DNA of 64,000 nt, from contig NC_089493.1 of the NCBI RefSeq assembly GCF_036850765.1, positions 297,737,349-297,801,348 of the forward strand. The letters are read 5' to 3'. This document shows, piece by piece, positions 34,801-46,813 of the stretch. Both the position numbers and the translations under genes were made by a program. The notes under the pieces were generated by a model. That model had not been told where the DNA came from, ran no database searches, and saw only the letters and a list, made by a program, of their open reading frames with translations. This DNA is from Saccopteryx bilineata (lineage: Eukaryota; Chordata; Mammalia; Chiroptera; Emballonuridae). How positions within the stretch are numbered: position 1 is the stretch's first letter; each line of letters begins with the position of its first letter.

Positions 34801-37800
34801 TGCCTGTTTATTCAACCACAAAGGAACAGAGGAAAAGACTCCAACGGTGGTGGCGAGGATTGGAGACAACACGCGTGAACACGTGGTGTGCACACTGCAT
34901 GCTAGCGCGTGAACACGTGGTGTGCACACTGCATGCTAGCGCGTGAACACGTGGCGTACACACTGCATGCTAGAGCGTGAACACGTGGCGTACACACTGC
35001 ATGCTAGAGCGTGAACACGTGGCGTGCACACTGCATGCTAGCGCGTGAACACGTGGCGTGCACACTGCATGCTAGCGCGTGAACACGTGGCGTGCACACT
35101 GCATGCTAGAGCGTGAACACGTGGCGTGCACACTGCATGCTAGCGCGTGAACACGTGGCGTGCACACTGCATGCTAGCGCGTGAACACGTGGCGTGCGCA
35201 CTGCATGCTAGCGCGTGAACACGTGGCGTGCGCACTGCATGCTAGCGCGTGAACACGTGGCGTGCGCACTGCATGCTAGCGCGTGAACACGTGGCGTGCA
35301 CACTGCATGCTAGCGCGTGAACACGTGGCGTGCACACTGCATGCTAGCGCGTGAACACGTGGCGTGCACACTGCATGCTAGCGCATGAACACGTGGCGTA
35401 CACACTACATGCTAGATCCAGAGTGGCCGCTGTCCCAGTTATTATCACTGATCATGTCAAGCGGTTATCACTCTGCGACTCAGATATCTCAGTCAGAAAG
35501 GGGGATCCTTGACCTTATTAAAACAAAAAAAATTAAAAAACCCAGAAAAAGATTTGCTTGATTAGAATTCTCAGCAAAATGGGTTCTCATGAACAGGTTT
35601 TGCAGTTGGCAGACGACTCCCCGACAATCCCTCCTCATCTTCTTGTGGGACACGTTTCTGACGGTGCACGGGGCTGGCTCCATGTCGTAGACCAGTGGTG
35701 GTCAGCCTGGTCCCTACCGCCCCCTAGTGCTGGTCAGCCTGGTCCCTACCGCCCCCTAGTGCTGGTCAGCCTGGTCCCTACCGCCCCCTAGTGCTGGTCA
35801 GCCTGGTCCCTACCGCCCACTAGTGCTGGTCAGCCTGGTCCCTACCGCCCCCTAGTGCTGGTCAACCTGGTCCCTATCGCCCACTAGTGGTGGTCAACCT
35901 GGTCCCTACCGCCCCCTAGTGGTGGTCAGCCTGGTCCCTACCGCCCACTAGTGCTGGTCAACCTGGTCCCTACCGCCCACTAGTGCTGGTCAGCCTGGTC
36001 CCTGCCGCCCCCTAGTGCTGGTCAGCCTGGTCCTACCGCCCACTAGTGCTGGTCAGCCTGGTCCCTACCGCCCCCTAGTGCTGGTCAGCCTGGTCCCTAC
36101 CGCCCCCTAGTGCTGGTCAGCCTGGTCCCTACCGCCCCCTAGTGCTGGTCAGCCTGGTCCCTACCGCCCCCTAGTGCTGGTCAACCTGGTCCTACCGCCC
36201 CCTAGTGGTGGTCAGCCTGGTCCCTGCCGCCCCCTAGTGCTGGTCAGCCTGGTCCCTACCGCCCACTAGTGCTGGTCAGCCTGGTCCCTACCGCCCCCTA
36301 GTGCTGGTCAACCTGGTCCTACCGCCCCCTAGTGGTGGTCAACCTGGTCCCTACCGCCCCCTAGTGCTGGTCAGCCTGGTCCCTACCGCCCACTAGTGCT
36401 GGTCAGCCTGGTCCCTATCGCCCACTAGTGCTGGTCAGCCTGGTCCCTACCGCCCACTAGTGCTGGTCAACCTGGTCCCTACCGCCCCCTAGTGGTGGTC
36501 AGCCTGGTCCCTGCCGCCCACTAGTGCTGGTCAGCCTGGTCCCTCCCGCCCACTAGTGCTGGTCAACCTGGTCCCTACCGCCCCCTAGTGGTGGTCAGCC
36601 TGGTCCCTACCGCCCACTAGTGCTGGTCAGCCTGGTCCCTATCGCCCACTAGTGCTGGTCAGCCTGGTCCCTACCGCCCACTAGTGCTGGTCAGCCTGGT
36701 CCCTACCGCCCCCTAGTGGTGGTCAGCCTGGTCCCTGCCGCCCACTAGTGCTGGTCAGCCTGGTCCCTGCCGCCCACTAGTGCTGGTCAGCCTGGTCCCT
36801 ATCGCCCACTAGTGCTGGTCAGCCTGGTCCCTGCCGCCCCCTAGTGGTGGCCAGCCTGGTCCCTACTGCCCACTAGTGGGCGCTACAGCTTTCATGGTGG
36901 GCGGTAGCGGAGCAACCAAAGTATAAATAAAAATGATAGATTTAACTATAGTAAGTTGTTTTATAAAGATTTATTCTGCCAAACTTAGCGAAAATCCGAC
37001 ATAAAGTACTTGGTAAGTAATTACTATTCTATGCTTTAACTTGCTGTCACTCTGCTTTATAAATTTTATAAAGTAAAGTGACTTCCCTACTTTATAAATC
37101 ACCATGACTGTGGAACCGGTGGGCGGTGAGAAAATGTTACTACTAACAGAGATACAAAAGTGGGCGGTAGGTATAAAAAGGCTGACCACCCCTGTTGTAG
37201 ACGATAATGTAATTTATCTCCCTGGGCTGAGAGTCAAGTCAGACGGCAGGCCAGACCGTAGCTGCTCGTGCTGAGTTCAGCGCACACCCTGGGGGTGGGG
37301 TGGGGGTGGGGGGCTGAGTATTGTGAATTACCTCCCCCCCATCCCAGAATGGAGACCCTAAACTTGAATTCTCTTTGAAGAGCTTACTCACCTGAACGCC
37401 AGGGCTCTCTCATCTCGCTGCACTCACACAAATAAAAAGGCTGATGCAGAAGATAGTGTCGGTTCTGCTGCGGAATCTCCCCCTGGTCCAACAAGTGTGC
37501 TCCTCCCCGAAAATAGAAATCTATGAAACCCCAGTCCTGGCAGCGAGATGGGCGTCTTGCCCCTGGTTCTGCATTCAGCATCACGGGCGAGCTAGGAGGC
37601 TTCGGACAAGTTAGTGACTGTCTTCCACTGGCGAAAACCACAGCGTCACGGTGCTCGCTGGAGCGCGGCGACCCCACCTCCACCCACCAGCCCCCCTCTA
37701 GCCGAGACACACACGTGGAAGGAGGCTTCAGTCTGAGAGAGACGTCTTCCGGACTCTTCCTCTGCCTCCGTGGAGTGGGGCCGCATGGCGGCACCCCACT

Positions 37801-40800
37801 GTCGACGGGGTGTGGGTTCAGAGAAGGCAGGCTAGGGTAAAGGGTTCCGCCCACCACCGCAGGGGTCCCAGGGGTCCAAGACCAAGCCCTGAGAGTCCAG
37901 CTGGGGTCTGGAGGCCAGGAAGAGGGTCGCAACCCCCGTATTGGATCAACATTTAAGAGGAGGTAGCATCAGAGAGTGGGGGAAGCAGATCAGGAACAGA
38001 CACGGGGACTGGGGGGCGGGTGAGGGTCACACCTCCCCCTCCTCAGCCAAGCAGTAGAGATCACACACGGAGACACACAGGCGAGTTCAGAGTGGTGGTC
38101 TCAGAAGGCAGCGGCTTCAGATCCCCCCTTTTTTTATTGTAGTTGGTATTTATAATATAACAGTTTTGTGGTTAAGAATATAGACTTTGAGCCTGACCAG
38201 GTGGCGCAGTGGATACAGCGTCGGGCTGGGACACAGAGGACCCAGGTCACCAGCTTGAGCGCGGGGTCGCTGGCTTGAGCGTGGAATCATGGACATGACC
38301 TCATGGTCACTGGCTTGAAGCCTAAGGTCGCTGGCTTGAGCAAGGGGTCACTCGGTCTGCTGTAGCACACCCCCCCCCCATCAAGGCACATATGAGAAAG
38401 CAATCAATGAACAACTAAGGTGCTGCAACAAAAGTATTGATGCTTCTCATCTCTTCCTTCCTATCTGTTTCTGTTCTCCCTCTCTCTCCCTCTCTCTCTC
38501 TCTCACTGTCTCTCTTAAAAAAGGGGGGGTGCGGTGGGGAGAGATACGGGGTGGAAATGAGTGGGTCGTGAGGACAGAGCGGTGCCCCCCGAATGCCCTG
38601 ACCCGGCCGCCCGGGCCCAGACCCACGGCTCCCCCACGTCTGTGTGCAGGTCTCAGAGCTCATCGTCCCCACGATGGAGACCGCCCGGCAGTCCTTCTTC
38701 TTGAAGACCTTCCTGGAGCACGAGGTTCCCGTGCTCTTCGTGGGACCCACGGGCACCGGCAAATCCGTCATCACCAACAACTTCCTTCTCCAGCTTCCCA
38801 AAAACACCTACCTGCCCAACTGCATCAATTTTTCCGCCAGGACCTCGGCCAATCAGACCCAAGATATCATCATGTCCAAGCTGGACCGGCGGCGGAAGGG
38901 CCTCTTCGGGCCTCCGGTCGGGAAGAAGGCGGTGGTGTTCGTGGGTAAGGCCTCGACTGGGTCTGAGCAGCCAACTCTAGATCCTTCCCATCCGAGGAGC
39001 AGCAAGCCAGACCTGCCTTGGACGGGAAAGGAAATATTTCTGGTTCATAGCATTTAGTCTTCCTTCCTTCCTTCCTTCCTTCCTTCCTTCCTTCCTTCCT
39101 TCCTTCCTTCCTTCCTTCCCTCCCTCCCTCCCTCCCTCCCTCCCTCCCTCCCTCCTTCCTTCCTTCCTTCCTTCCTTCTCGCCTTCCCTCCCTCCTTCCT
39201 TCCTTCCTTCTCTCCTTCCTTCCTTCCTTCCTTCCTTCCTTCCTTCCTTCCCTCCCTCCCTCCCTCCCTCCCTCCTTCCTTCCTTCCTTCCTTCTCCTTC
39301 CCTCCCTCCTTCCTTCCTTCCTTCCTTCTCTCCTTCCTTCCTTCCTTCCTTCCTTCTCTCCTTCCTTCCTTCCTTCCTTCCTTCCTTCCTTCCTTCCTTC
39401 CTTCCTTCCTTCTCTCTCTCTCTCCTTCCTTCCTTCCTTCCTTCCTTCCTTCCTTCCTTCCTTCCTTCTCTTCCTTCCTTCCTCCTTCCTTCCTTCCTTC
39501 CTTCCTTCCTTCCTTCCTTCCTTCTCTCCTTCCTTCCTTCCTTCCTTCCTTCCGTTTTACGGAGTGCCTTCTACGTGCAGGTAGACCGGGCGATGTGCCC
39601 TGGTAGCAAATCAGTCCCCGCCTTCCAGAAAGTCACACTCGAGTCTCGCCATTTTGTTTTTGCGCCACAAGAGCCCCGGTCCAAAGCCTGGCTCCGTCCA
39701 CAACGTTCAACGATTACCTGTTGATCAAATGAAATACTCCGTTCGCTGGGAATATGACTTGCCTTCCTTACCGATCCCCAGAAATCGTATCCCCAGAAAT
39801 GAACAAAATGTCTGGCGCGCAGTAGACGATATATTTAGTTGGCAGGGATGGGACCAAGCTGAATGCCTGTCGATTCCAATCCGTGCGTCCTTGAAGTCAC
39901 CGCGGGCAGAACCCAGGGAAAGCTCTTCCGGAGCGGTCAGTCTGTGGGAAGAGCTTGTGTCCCAGGAGCAGGCGTGGGACACGAGGCGCGGGCTCTCGCA
40001 TGGAGGGGGGACGGTCATCTGTCTTCCTCCCGTGAGAGCAGCGGGTCCCATGGACGGACAGTGTGTGACCCCGGCTTCTTCCCCAGATGACCTCAACATG
40101 CCGGCCAAGGAGGTGTACGGGGCCCAGCCCCCCATTGAGCTGCTGAGGCAGTGGGTTGACCACGGGTACTGGTTTGACAAGAGAGACACCCACAAGCTGG
40201 ACATCGTGGACGTGCTGCTGGTGACCGCCATGGCCCCCCCGGGGGGCGGGAGGAATGACATCACTGGTATGTGAAAGAGAAGCTCACCTTTGTTTTTTAA
40301 ACTCTTAGTAGAGCCAGACCGCATTCATAGGTGGAGGGCCGTTTCAGGCACCTGGTGGAGGGTGTGTCGGCGGGAGCCAGTGGTTTGAGCTAGCTCTCGG
40401 GGGTGGCACTGGAAAGCTTCGTGTGGGAGGTTGTGGAAGTGAGATGAGATGAGATGAAGAACGGAGCGTCTCAGATGAAAAGGAGAGCTCAGGTGGCCAA
40501 CCGTGCATTCCGGGGTGAGGGGAGCCTAGGTCAGGTGTTCTCCACTAGGGGTGCAGGACAGATTCACCTGCTGGAGCTGTTATCACTCTTCACGTTGCCA
40601 GAGAGACCAGCTCGCCCCAATGAGCTCTCTCTCCCACATCATCTCGTCGTCTGAGGGTCTGGGAGTGTATTTTGCTTTAGATCCATCCGGGATCTGTATT
40701 TCTCTTCTGAAATGCATCTTTGCATGAGAAACGTAGTACCGTTTCCAGAGGAAAGGTTCTGTGACTTTGCTGTTCTCTCTGGCACTGAGCCTTCTCACCT

Positions 40801-43800
40801 GTAGAAGGAAAAGAGAGGAAGCAGGGTTGTCTTAATATAGACTCAAAAACGATCACTCTCAAAACACACGCCAGTAAAATCGTTAGACATGAAAGGAACA
40901 GAGAGCGTCTTTTGGACATTTAGGCAAAAAGAGTCCGTGATCTATAAGAGAAATAAAATTCGATTCTCTTAAGACTTCTCAAAGGCAATGCTTTTATGCC
41001 ATAAGAAAATAGAATAACTTTGAAGATACTCAAGGGAATAAATAACACAAAAGTCAAGAACTTTATAGCAAGCTAAGATGACCTTTAAGTATAAAAGGAA
41101 AACTGTTACCAACATAGAAGAACGCAGAGATATCCTCCCCCCCCCCCTGTAAACCCTTTCTCAAGAATCTGCTAGAATATGGGTTTCAAATGATCACAAT
41201 GACTATGAATTATATCTCAATAAAGTTTGTATATTGATAGAAATATATGGATATTTCACATTAGATGGGTGTGGATGGAGACAGGTGAGTATGCCGAATC
41301 AATAGCAGATCATTTAGGGGAAGAAGGGATCTAGTATGGAGCAGGTAGTGAAAGGCAATGCTCACTTTCTGAAAAAGTATCTCTGCCTTGTTTGACTCTT
41401 TTCCAACAATCACATCGGGCCTTTGTGTTTTATAAAAAAACAAGCTTCCATGCAATGCTCCCATCGTCGCCGGAACTTCCACAGGCGTGGTCTGCACTGG
41501 GCAGGGCGGCAGCAAACGGCCACACGTGGCTCTCGGGCCCTTGAAACGCGACGAGTGAGACTGAGAAATCGAGGTGCAGTGTTACTCGTCACGAATGGGT
41601 TTAAGCTGAAGCAGCCCCACGTGGCTGGAAGCTGCCGTCTTGGGCAGCACAGCTCTGGGACACCAGGGCAGAAGGAAGACCAGTTCCCCCAGCCCTGGAG
41701 TCGCCAGGGGCAGGAAATAAGATTGAGTATGAGTGTGTGTGTGTGTGTGTGTCTTCCAGGACGATTCACTCGCCATCTGAACATCGTTTCCATCAATGCC
41801 TTCGAGGACGAGATTTTAACCAAGATTTTTAGCTCCATTGTAGACTGGCACTTCGGGAAAGGGTTTGACGTGGCGTTCTTAAGGTGAGAAATGGCGTGTC
41901 TCCCAGCCTGTTGGCCGGGGGTCCCCGTCCTCTGTCCTGGCCCCTCCTGACCCTCCTGGACTGGTCTGCCTTCTCCTTCTCCCCCCCACACCCCCAGGTA
42001 TGGAAAGATGCTGGTCCAGGCGACGATGACCATTTATAAAGCTGCCGTGGAGAACTTCCTGCCAACTCCCTCCAAGTCCCATTACGTCTTTAACCTGCGG
42101 GACTTCTCACGGGTGATCCAGGGGGTGCTGCTGTGCCCCCACACCCACCTCCAGGTCAGCCACCGTCCTGTCAGTTACCAAGATCATTCAGCACTCTGCT
42201 AACGGTCACAGAAAACCTCTGTCTAGCATCGAATCTGTGCGGGGCATTGTGCTTCCCGTTTCATAAGCATTCACTTGTCTCCTTCTCACGCCAGCCACAG
42301 GATTTAGAAACTGTTATATTTAAGAAGTACCCCCCTGAAGCCCACACTTCCACTCATTCAAATAGCCCGCTCTGGGTTTTTTCAGGACGTAGAGAAACTT
42401 ATCCGGCTTTGGATCCATGAGATTTATCGGGTCTTCTACGACCGTCTGATTGACGATGAGGACAGACAGGTGTTCTTCAACATGATGAAGGAAACCACCT
42501 CGAATTGCTTCAAGCAGAGCGTGGAGAAGGTGAGCCGGACCCCCGCTTGGTCATTCGGCCTCGGAAACGGCCCCAAGTGTTTGACCACAGTCGTCTCAGA
42601 GTTCATGTTCCCGACCCAGTGGACTCTCCGCTCCGCCCTCGGAATCTCAAGTGACAGTCTTGAGTCACGGGGTCACCTGACCTGGTCATGTACTAGGGCC
42701 ACTTTGGGTTCCTTTTCCTCTGACCGCTAAGTCTCGGACCATTCAGAGTGACCGACTGTATGATGTTATTCTTGATACGTTTCCGGGGTCAAATTAATTG
42801 GTGAGTTAAGAAAGGAACCGTGGATTTCCATGGGTGGTTCGAGGCTCTCGTAAAAGCCCAGGTGGAACGTGGTTACGATGTATACTTTCTCCTTCTCATC
42901 TGACACAAGGAAAGTTGTGTTAGTTGTGTGAGTGTTCCACCACCACTATTTTTAAGAAGCGGTGATTTCTCCGTGGGAAAACCGCCAAGGTGTTTCCCCT
43001 CGCAGCCAGAGACCAGGTGCAGAAGCACCACCGGGTTATTAACACCGAGAAGAAGCAGGAGCATCCCAAACATTCCTGCTCTCGACGCAGGGTGGGGACC
43101 AGGGGTGGCCCCTGTACCTCTGTTTGATGAAGGAGCAAGAACTTTTTTAAAAAAAATGGTGTGCCATTCTTTGACCACCTCCTCTGGAGGATCTTGACCA
43201 CGGTCGTCTCAGAGTTCCCGTTCCCATCCCAGTGGACTCTCCGCTCCGCCCTCGGAGTCTCAAGTGACAGTCTTGAGTCATGGAGTCACTTGACCTGGTC
43301 ATCTGCTAGGGGCCACTTGGCTTCCTTTTGATGTATCAAGAATAATATCGACAGTCTGGTCACCGATACGTTAACTACTTAGCGAGCTCACTGACCCTTG
43401 CTTTTACACTCTTTTCTCAAATGTCCTTTCTTCATACTCTTTAGAAGCATCAGATCCACATATCATGGGGTTTTGTTTTTGTTTTCTCGGGTTTTCTTTG
43501 TTTATTTGTTTGTTTGTTTGTATTTTTCTGAAGCTGGAAACGGGGAGAGACAGTCAGACAGACTCCCGCATGCGCCCGACCGGGATCCACCCGGCACGCC
43601 CACCAGGGGGCGACGCTCTGCCCACCAGGGGGCGATGCTCTGCCCCTCTGGGGCGTCGCTCTGCCGTGACCAGAGCCACTCTAGCGCCTGGGGCAGAGGC
43701 CAAGGAGCCATCCCCAGCGCCCGGGCCATCTTTGCTCCAATGGAGCCTTGGCTGTGGGAGGGGAAGAGAGAGACAGAGAGGAAGGAGAGGGGTAGGGGTG

Positions 43801-45288
43801 GAGAAGCAAATGAGCGCTTCTCCTGTGTGCCCTGGCCGGGAATCGAACCCGGGACTTCTGCACGCCAGGCCGACGCTCTACCACTGAGCCAACCAGCCAG
43901 GGCCTCATTTTGTTTTTAACTGCTCACGCACCGTGACTTTGGAGACTGTGCTCAGTGGACCCAGCTCCCCCCCTTCTCTCCCGCTGACCCCCCCTCGCCC
44001 TCCCCCCCCCCGGAATTGCCTGCCTGAGACGTCCACTTCCCTTTCCCACAGGTCCTCATCCACCTGTCCCCCACCGGAAAGATCACCGACGACAATATCC
44101 ACAGCCTCTTCTTTGGAGATTATTCCAAGCCGGAGAGTGACCCCAGAGTCTACGACGAGATCACCGACGTGAAGCAGCTCACGGCGGTCATGGAGTTCTA
44201 CCTGGGGGAGTTCAACAGCGTCAGCAGGGCCCCCATGTCCCTGGTCATGTTCCGGTTCGCCATTGAGCACGTCTCCAGGATCTGCAGGGTCCTGAAGCAG
44301 GACCAGGGCCACCTGCTGCTGGTGGGGGTCGGGGGCAGCGGGCGGCGGAGCGCCAGCAGGCTGTCCGCCTTCGTGAGCGCCTACGAGCTGCGCCAGGTCG
44401 AGATCACCAGGAACTACGCCGGCAGCGACTGGCGGGAGGACGTGAAGAAGATCGTGCTGCAGGCCGGCGCGGCCGCCAGGAGCACCGTCTTCCTCTTCGC
44501 CGACAACCAGATCAAGGACGAGTCCTTCGTCGAGGACGTCAACATGCTCCTGAACACGGGGGACGTGCCCAACCTCTTCCCGGCCGACGAGAAGGCGGAC
44601 CTGGTGGAGAAAATGCAGATGGCGGCCCGGACGGCCGGCGAGAAGGTCGACGCGACTCCCCTTTCTATGTATAACTTCTTTATCGAGAGGGTGAGGAAGA
44701 ACCTGCACATCGTCCTGGGTAAGACAGGAGGAAACTCGGTGAACCCTTCTCCTCTGGGGGGTCTCCGGGGGTCTCCTGAGTCCCCTAAGGCCCCTGTCGT
44801 CTCACGTGGGTCTGAGGAGGGACCCAGCCCAGGCACCTGCCCGGGGATCCGTGCCTGGAGTTTCGGGGGAAACTTCCATTCTTCCGAGCGACTGTTCTAA
44901 GCCCGTTGCATGGTCCCCGGTCCTCTGAATTCTCCTCTGCGCCCTCTCCTCCGTTCTAGCACGTTACCCTGGTGGCCTCACAGAACAACACCTGGAGATC
45001 CTCTCCCTGTGAACGACATTTCAACCCTTCTAACGCTTCTCTCTCCGGTCACTGAGTCCTGTCCACTTCTACCTCCGTGGCCTCCTGTCGTGGTCACCCG
45101 CCCACCTCCGTCGCCACCACCGCCTTCCCGTTGGCTGCTAGAGCCACTGTTACCTCACCCAGACCGTGCCCCCACCCCCTCCTAACGATTCCCTCACGTC
45201 CACTCCTGTCCATCCTAGACCGTTCTGTTCCGGTGAGCCGGGAGAGGTTTGTTTGTCGTGTATGGCAAACATGATCGTTGTGTGTATG

Positions 45289-45319
<31 letters not shown>

Positions 45320-46780
45320 ACGTGCACACAAATTCAAACACTGAAATGAGGATGAAGACCCAGAATTCCTCCTTGATAGTTGCGCAAGGTCACCGGCCAG
45401 CCTGTCCTCCCGTCCTGTCCACTCTCAGCTCAGACCAAGCTTCCCCTTCTCTCTCCCTTGTTTAGCCACTCTGACCCGCTCACCCATCTCCTTGCACATC
45501 ATACTTTCTCTACCACATTGAGTCTAAATAAATAATAATAATAAAAGAATGACATCTGGGGTGTAGACATCCAGCTGCATGATTGGACAGGGTCAGAAAC
45601 AAGCTGGTGCCCCCAGACCCGTAGAAGTGGCTCCGTGGGAGAACTCCACGGCTCCCTTCTGTCTGAATGAGCACACACACAGAGCACAGGGACCCAGGGG
45701 CTCAGGACCCAAAGGAACCGAAAGGGACAAACAGTAACGGGAATGGGAGACCAGTCACTGAATTCCCATCCCTGAACTTCACGAAAATATCCCATAAGCC
45801 CCCACTGCATCCCAGGCAGCTACCGTGACTGTGCCCGGTCACACCCCTGTGTTGTGAGTCGGGGGCGCAGAGAGAGAGATCAGCAGACGAAATCATCAAT
45901 GACTAGCAAAGGACCACCGCTCACTCAGGCAAATGGCCCCGAGTTCATGCAGTGTCCTAATTTTATTCACAAGACTTCAAAAAGCTTGTTTACTGAGAAA
46001 TTGGCATAACATCAAGTGTAACTTTTACTTAAAGATACATAGAGTGCATCTGCAAGATAGCTTAGTAGCAGCATAATATCAGAAGGCATTCATTGCTATT
46101 GCTTCTATGAATCCCACAACACTCCTCTCCTTATCTTAAGGGATAACCTTGGAAGGTACAGAAATCTTATGAGAATGTTTTACTGAGAAAAGCCCAGCAA
46201 CTGCCTTCAGTCACATAGACCTGTTTCAGTGACCCACCTTCAAGTCACAGAACAATTCTCTTGGCAAAGCATTCTTTTCTTGTTGGCTGTGTTCCCATCC
46301 AAGGCCATGCAGTGGGTTATTCCACGCACCCCTGGGCACCAGCAGGGAACACGATTGCACCCCCCCCCCAGAACCCTCGGGAAAACCGGCCTGCTCCCAG
46401 GGGCCTCCCAGGAAGGGAACTAACGAGGTCTGTTTCTCATTAGCCATGAGTCCAATCGGGGATGCCTTTCGGAACCGCCTGAGAATGTTCCCCTCACTCA
46501 TCAACTGCTGTACCATCGATTGGTTCCAGTCCTGGCCCACAGATGCCCTGGAGTTGGTGGCTAACAAATTTCTGGAAGATGTGGAACTTGATGACAATAT
46601 TCGGATAGAGTAAGTGTTAGCAGCATTGTAGTGCCCTAACCATACATGCCAACTGCATATTGAAAATCCAGGCCCTAGCCGGTTGGCTTGGTGATAGAGC
46701 ATCGGCCTGGCGTGCGGACATCCGGGGTTCGATTCCCAGTCAGGGCACACAGGAGAAGCGACTGTCTGCTTCTCCACCCT

Positions 46781-46813
<33 letters not shown>

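Noticed and set aside
34873..36885. CRISPR-like arrays
   Set aside because: Repeats are directly adjacent without unique spacers, in a vertebrate intron; they are minisatellites.
37384..37932. 182-codon minus-strand ORF in the exon 13-14 intron
   Set aside because: No domain, no splice partners and no conservation evidence; length is compatible with chance in GC-rich DNA.
43905..44708. 267-codon minus-strand ORF opposite exon 19
   Set aside because: Overlaps conserved AAA4 coding sequence and results from its GC-rich codons.
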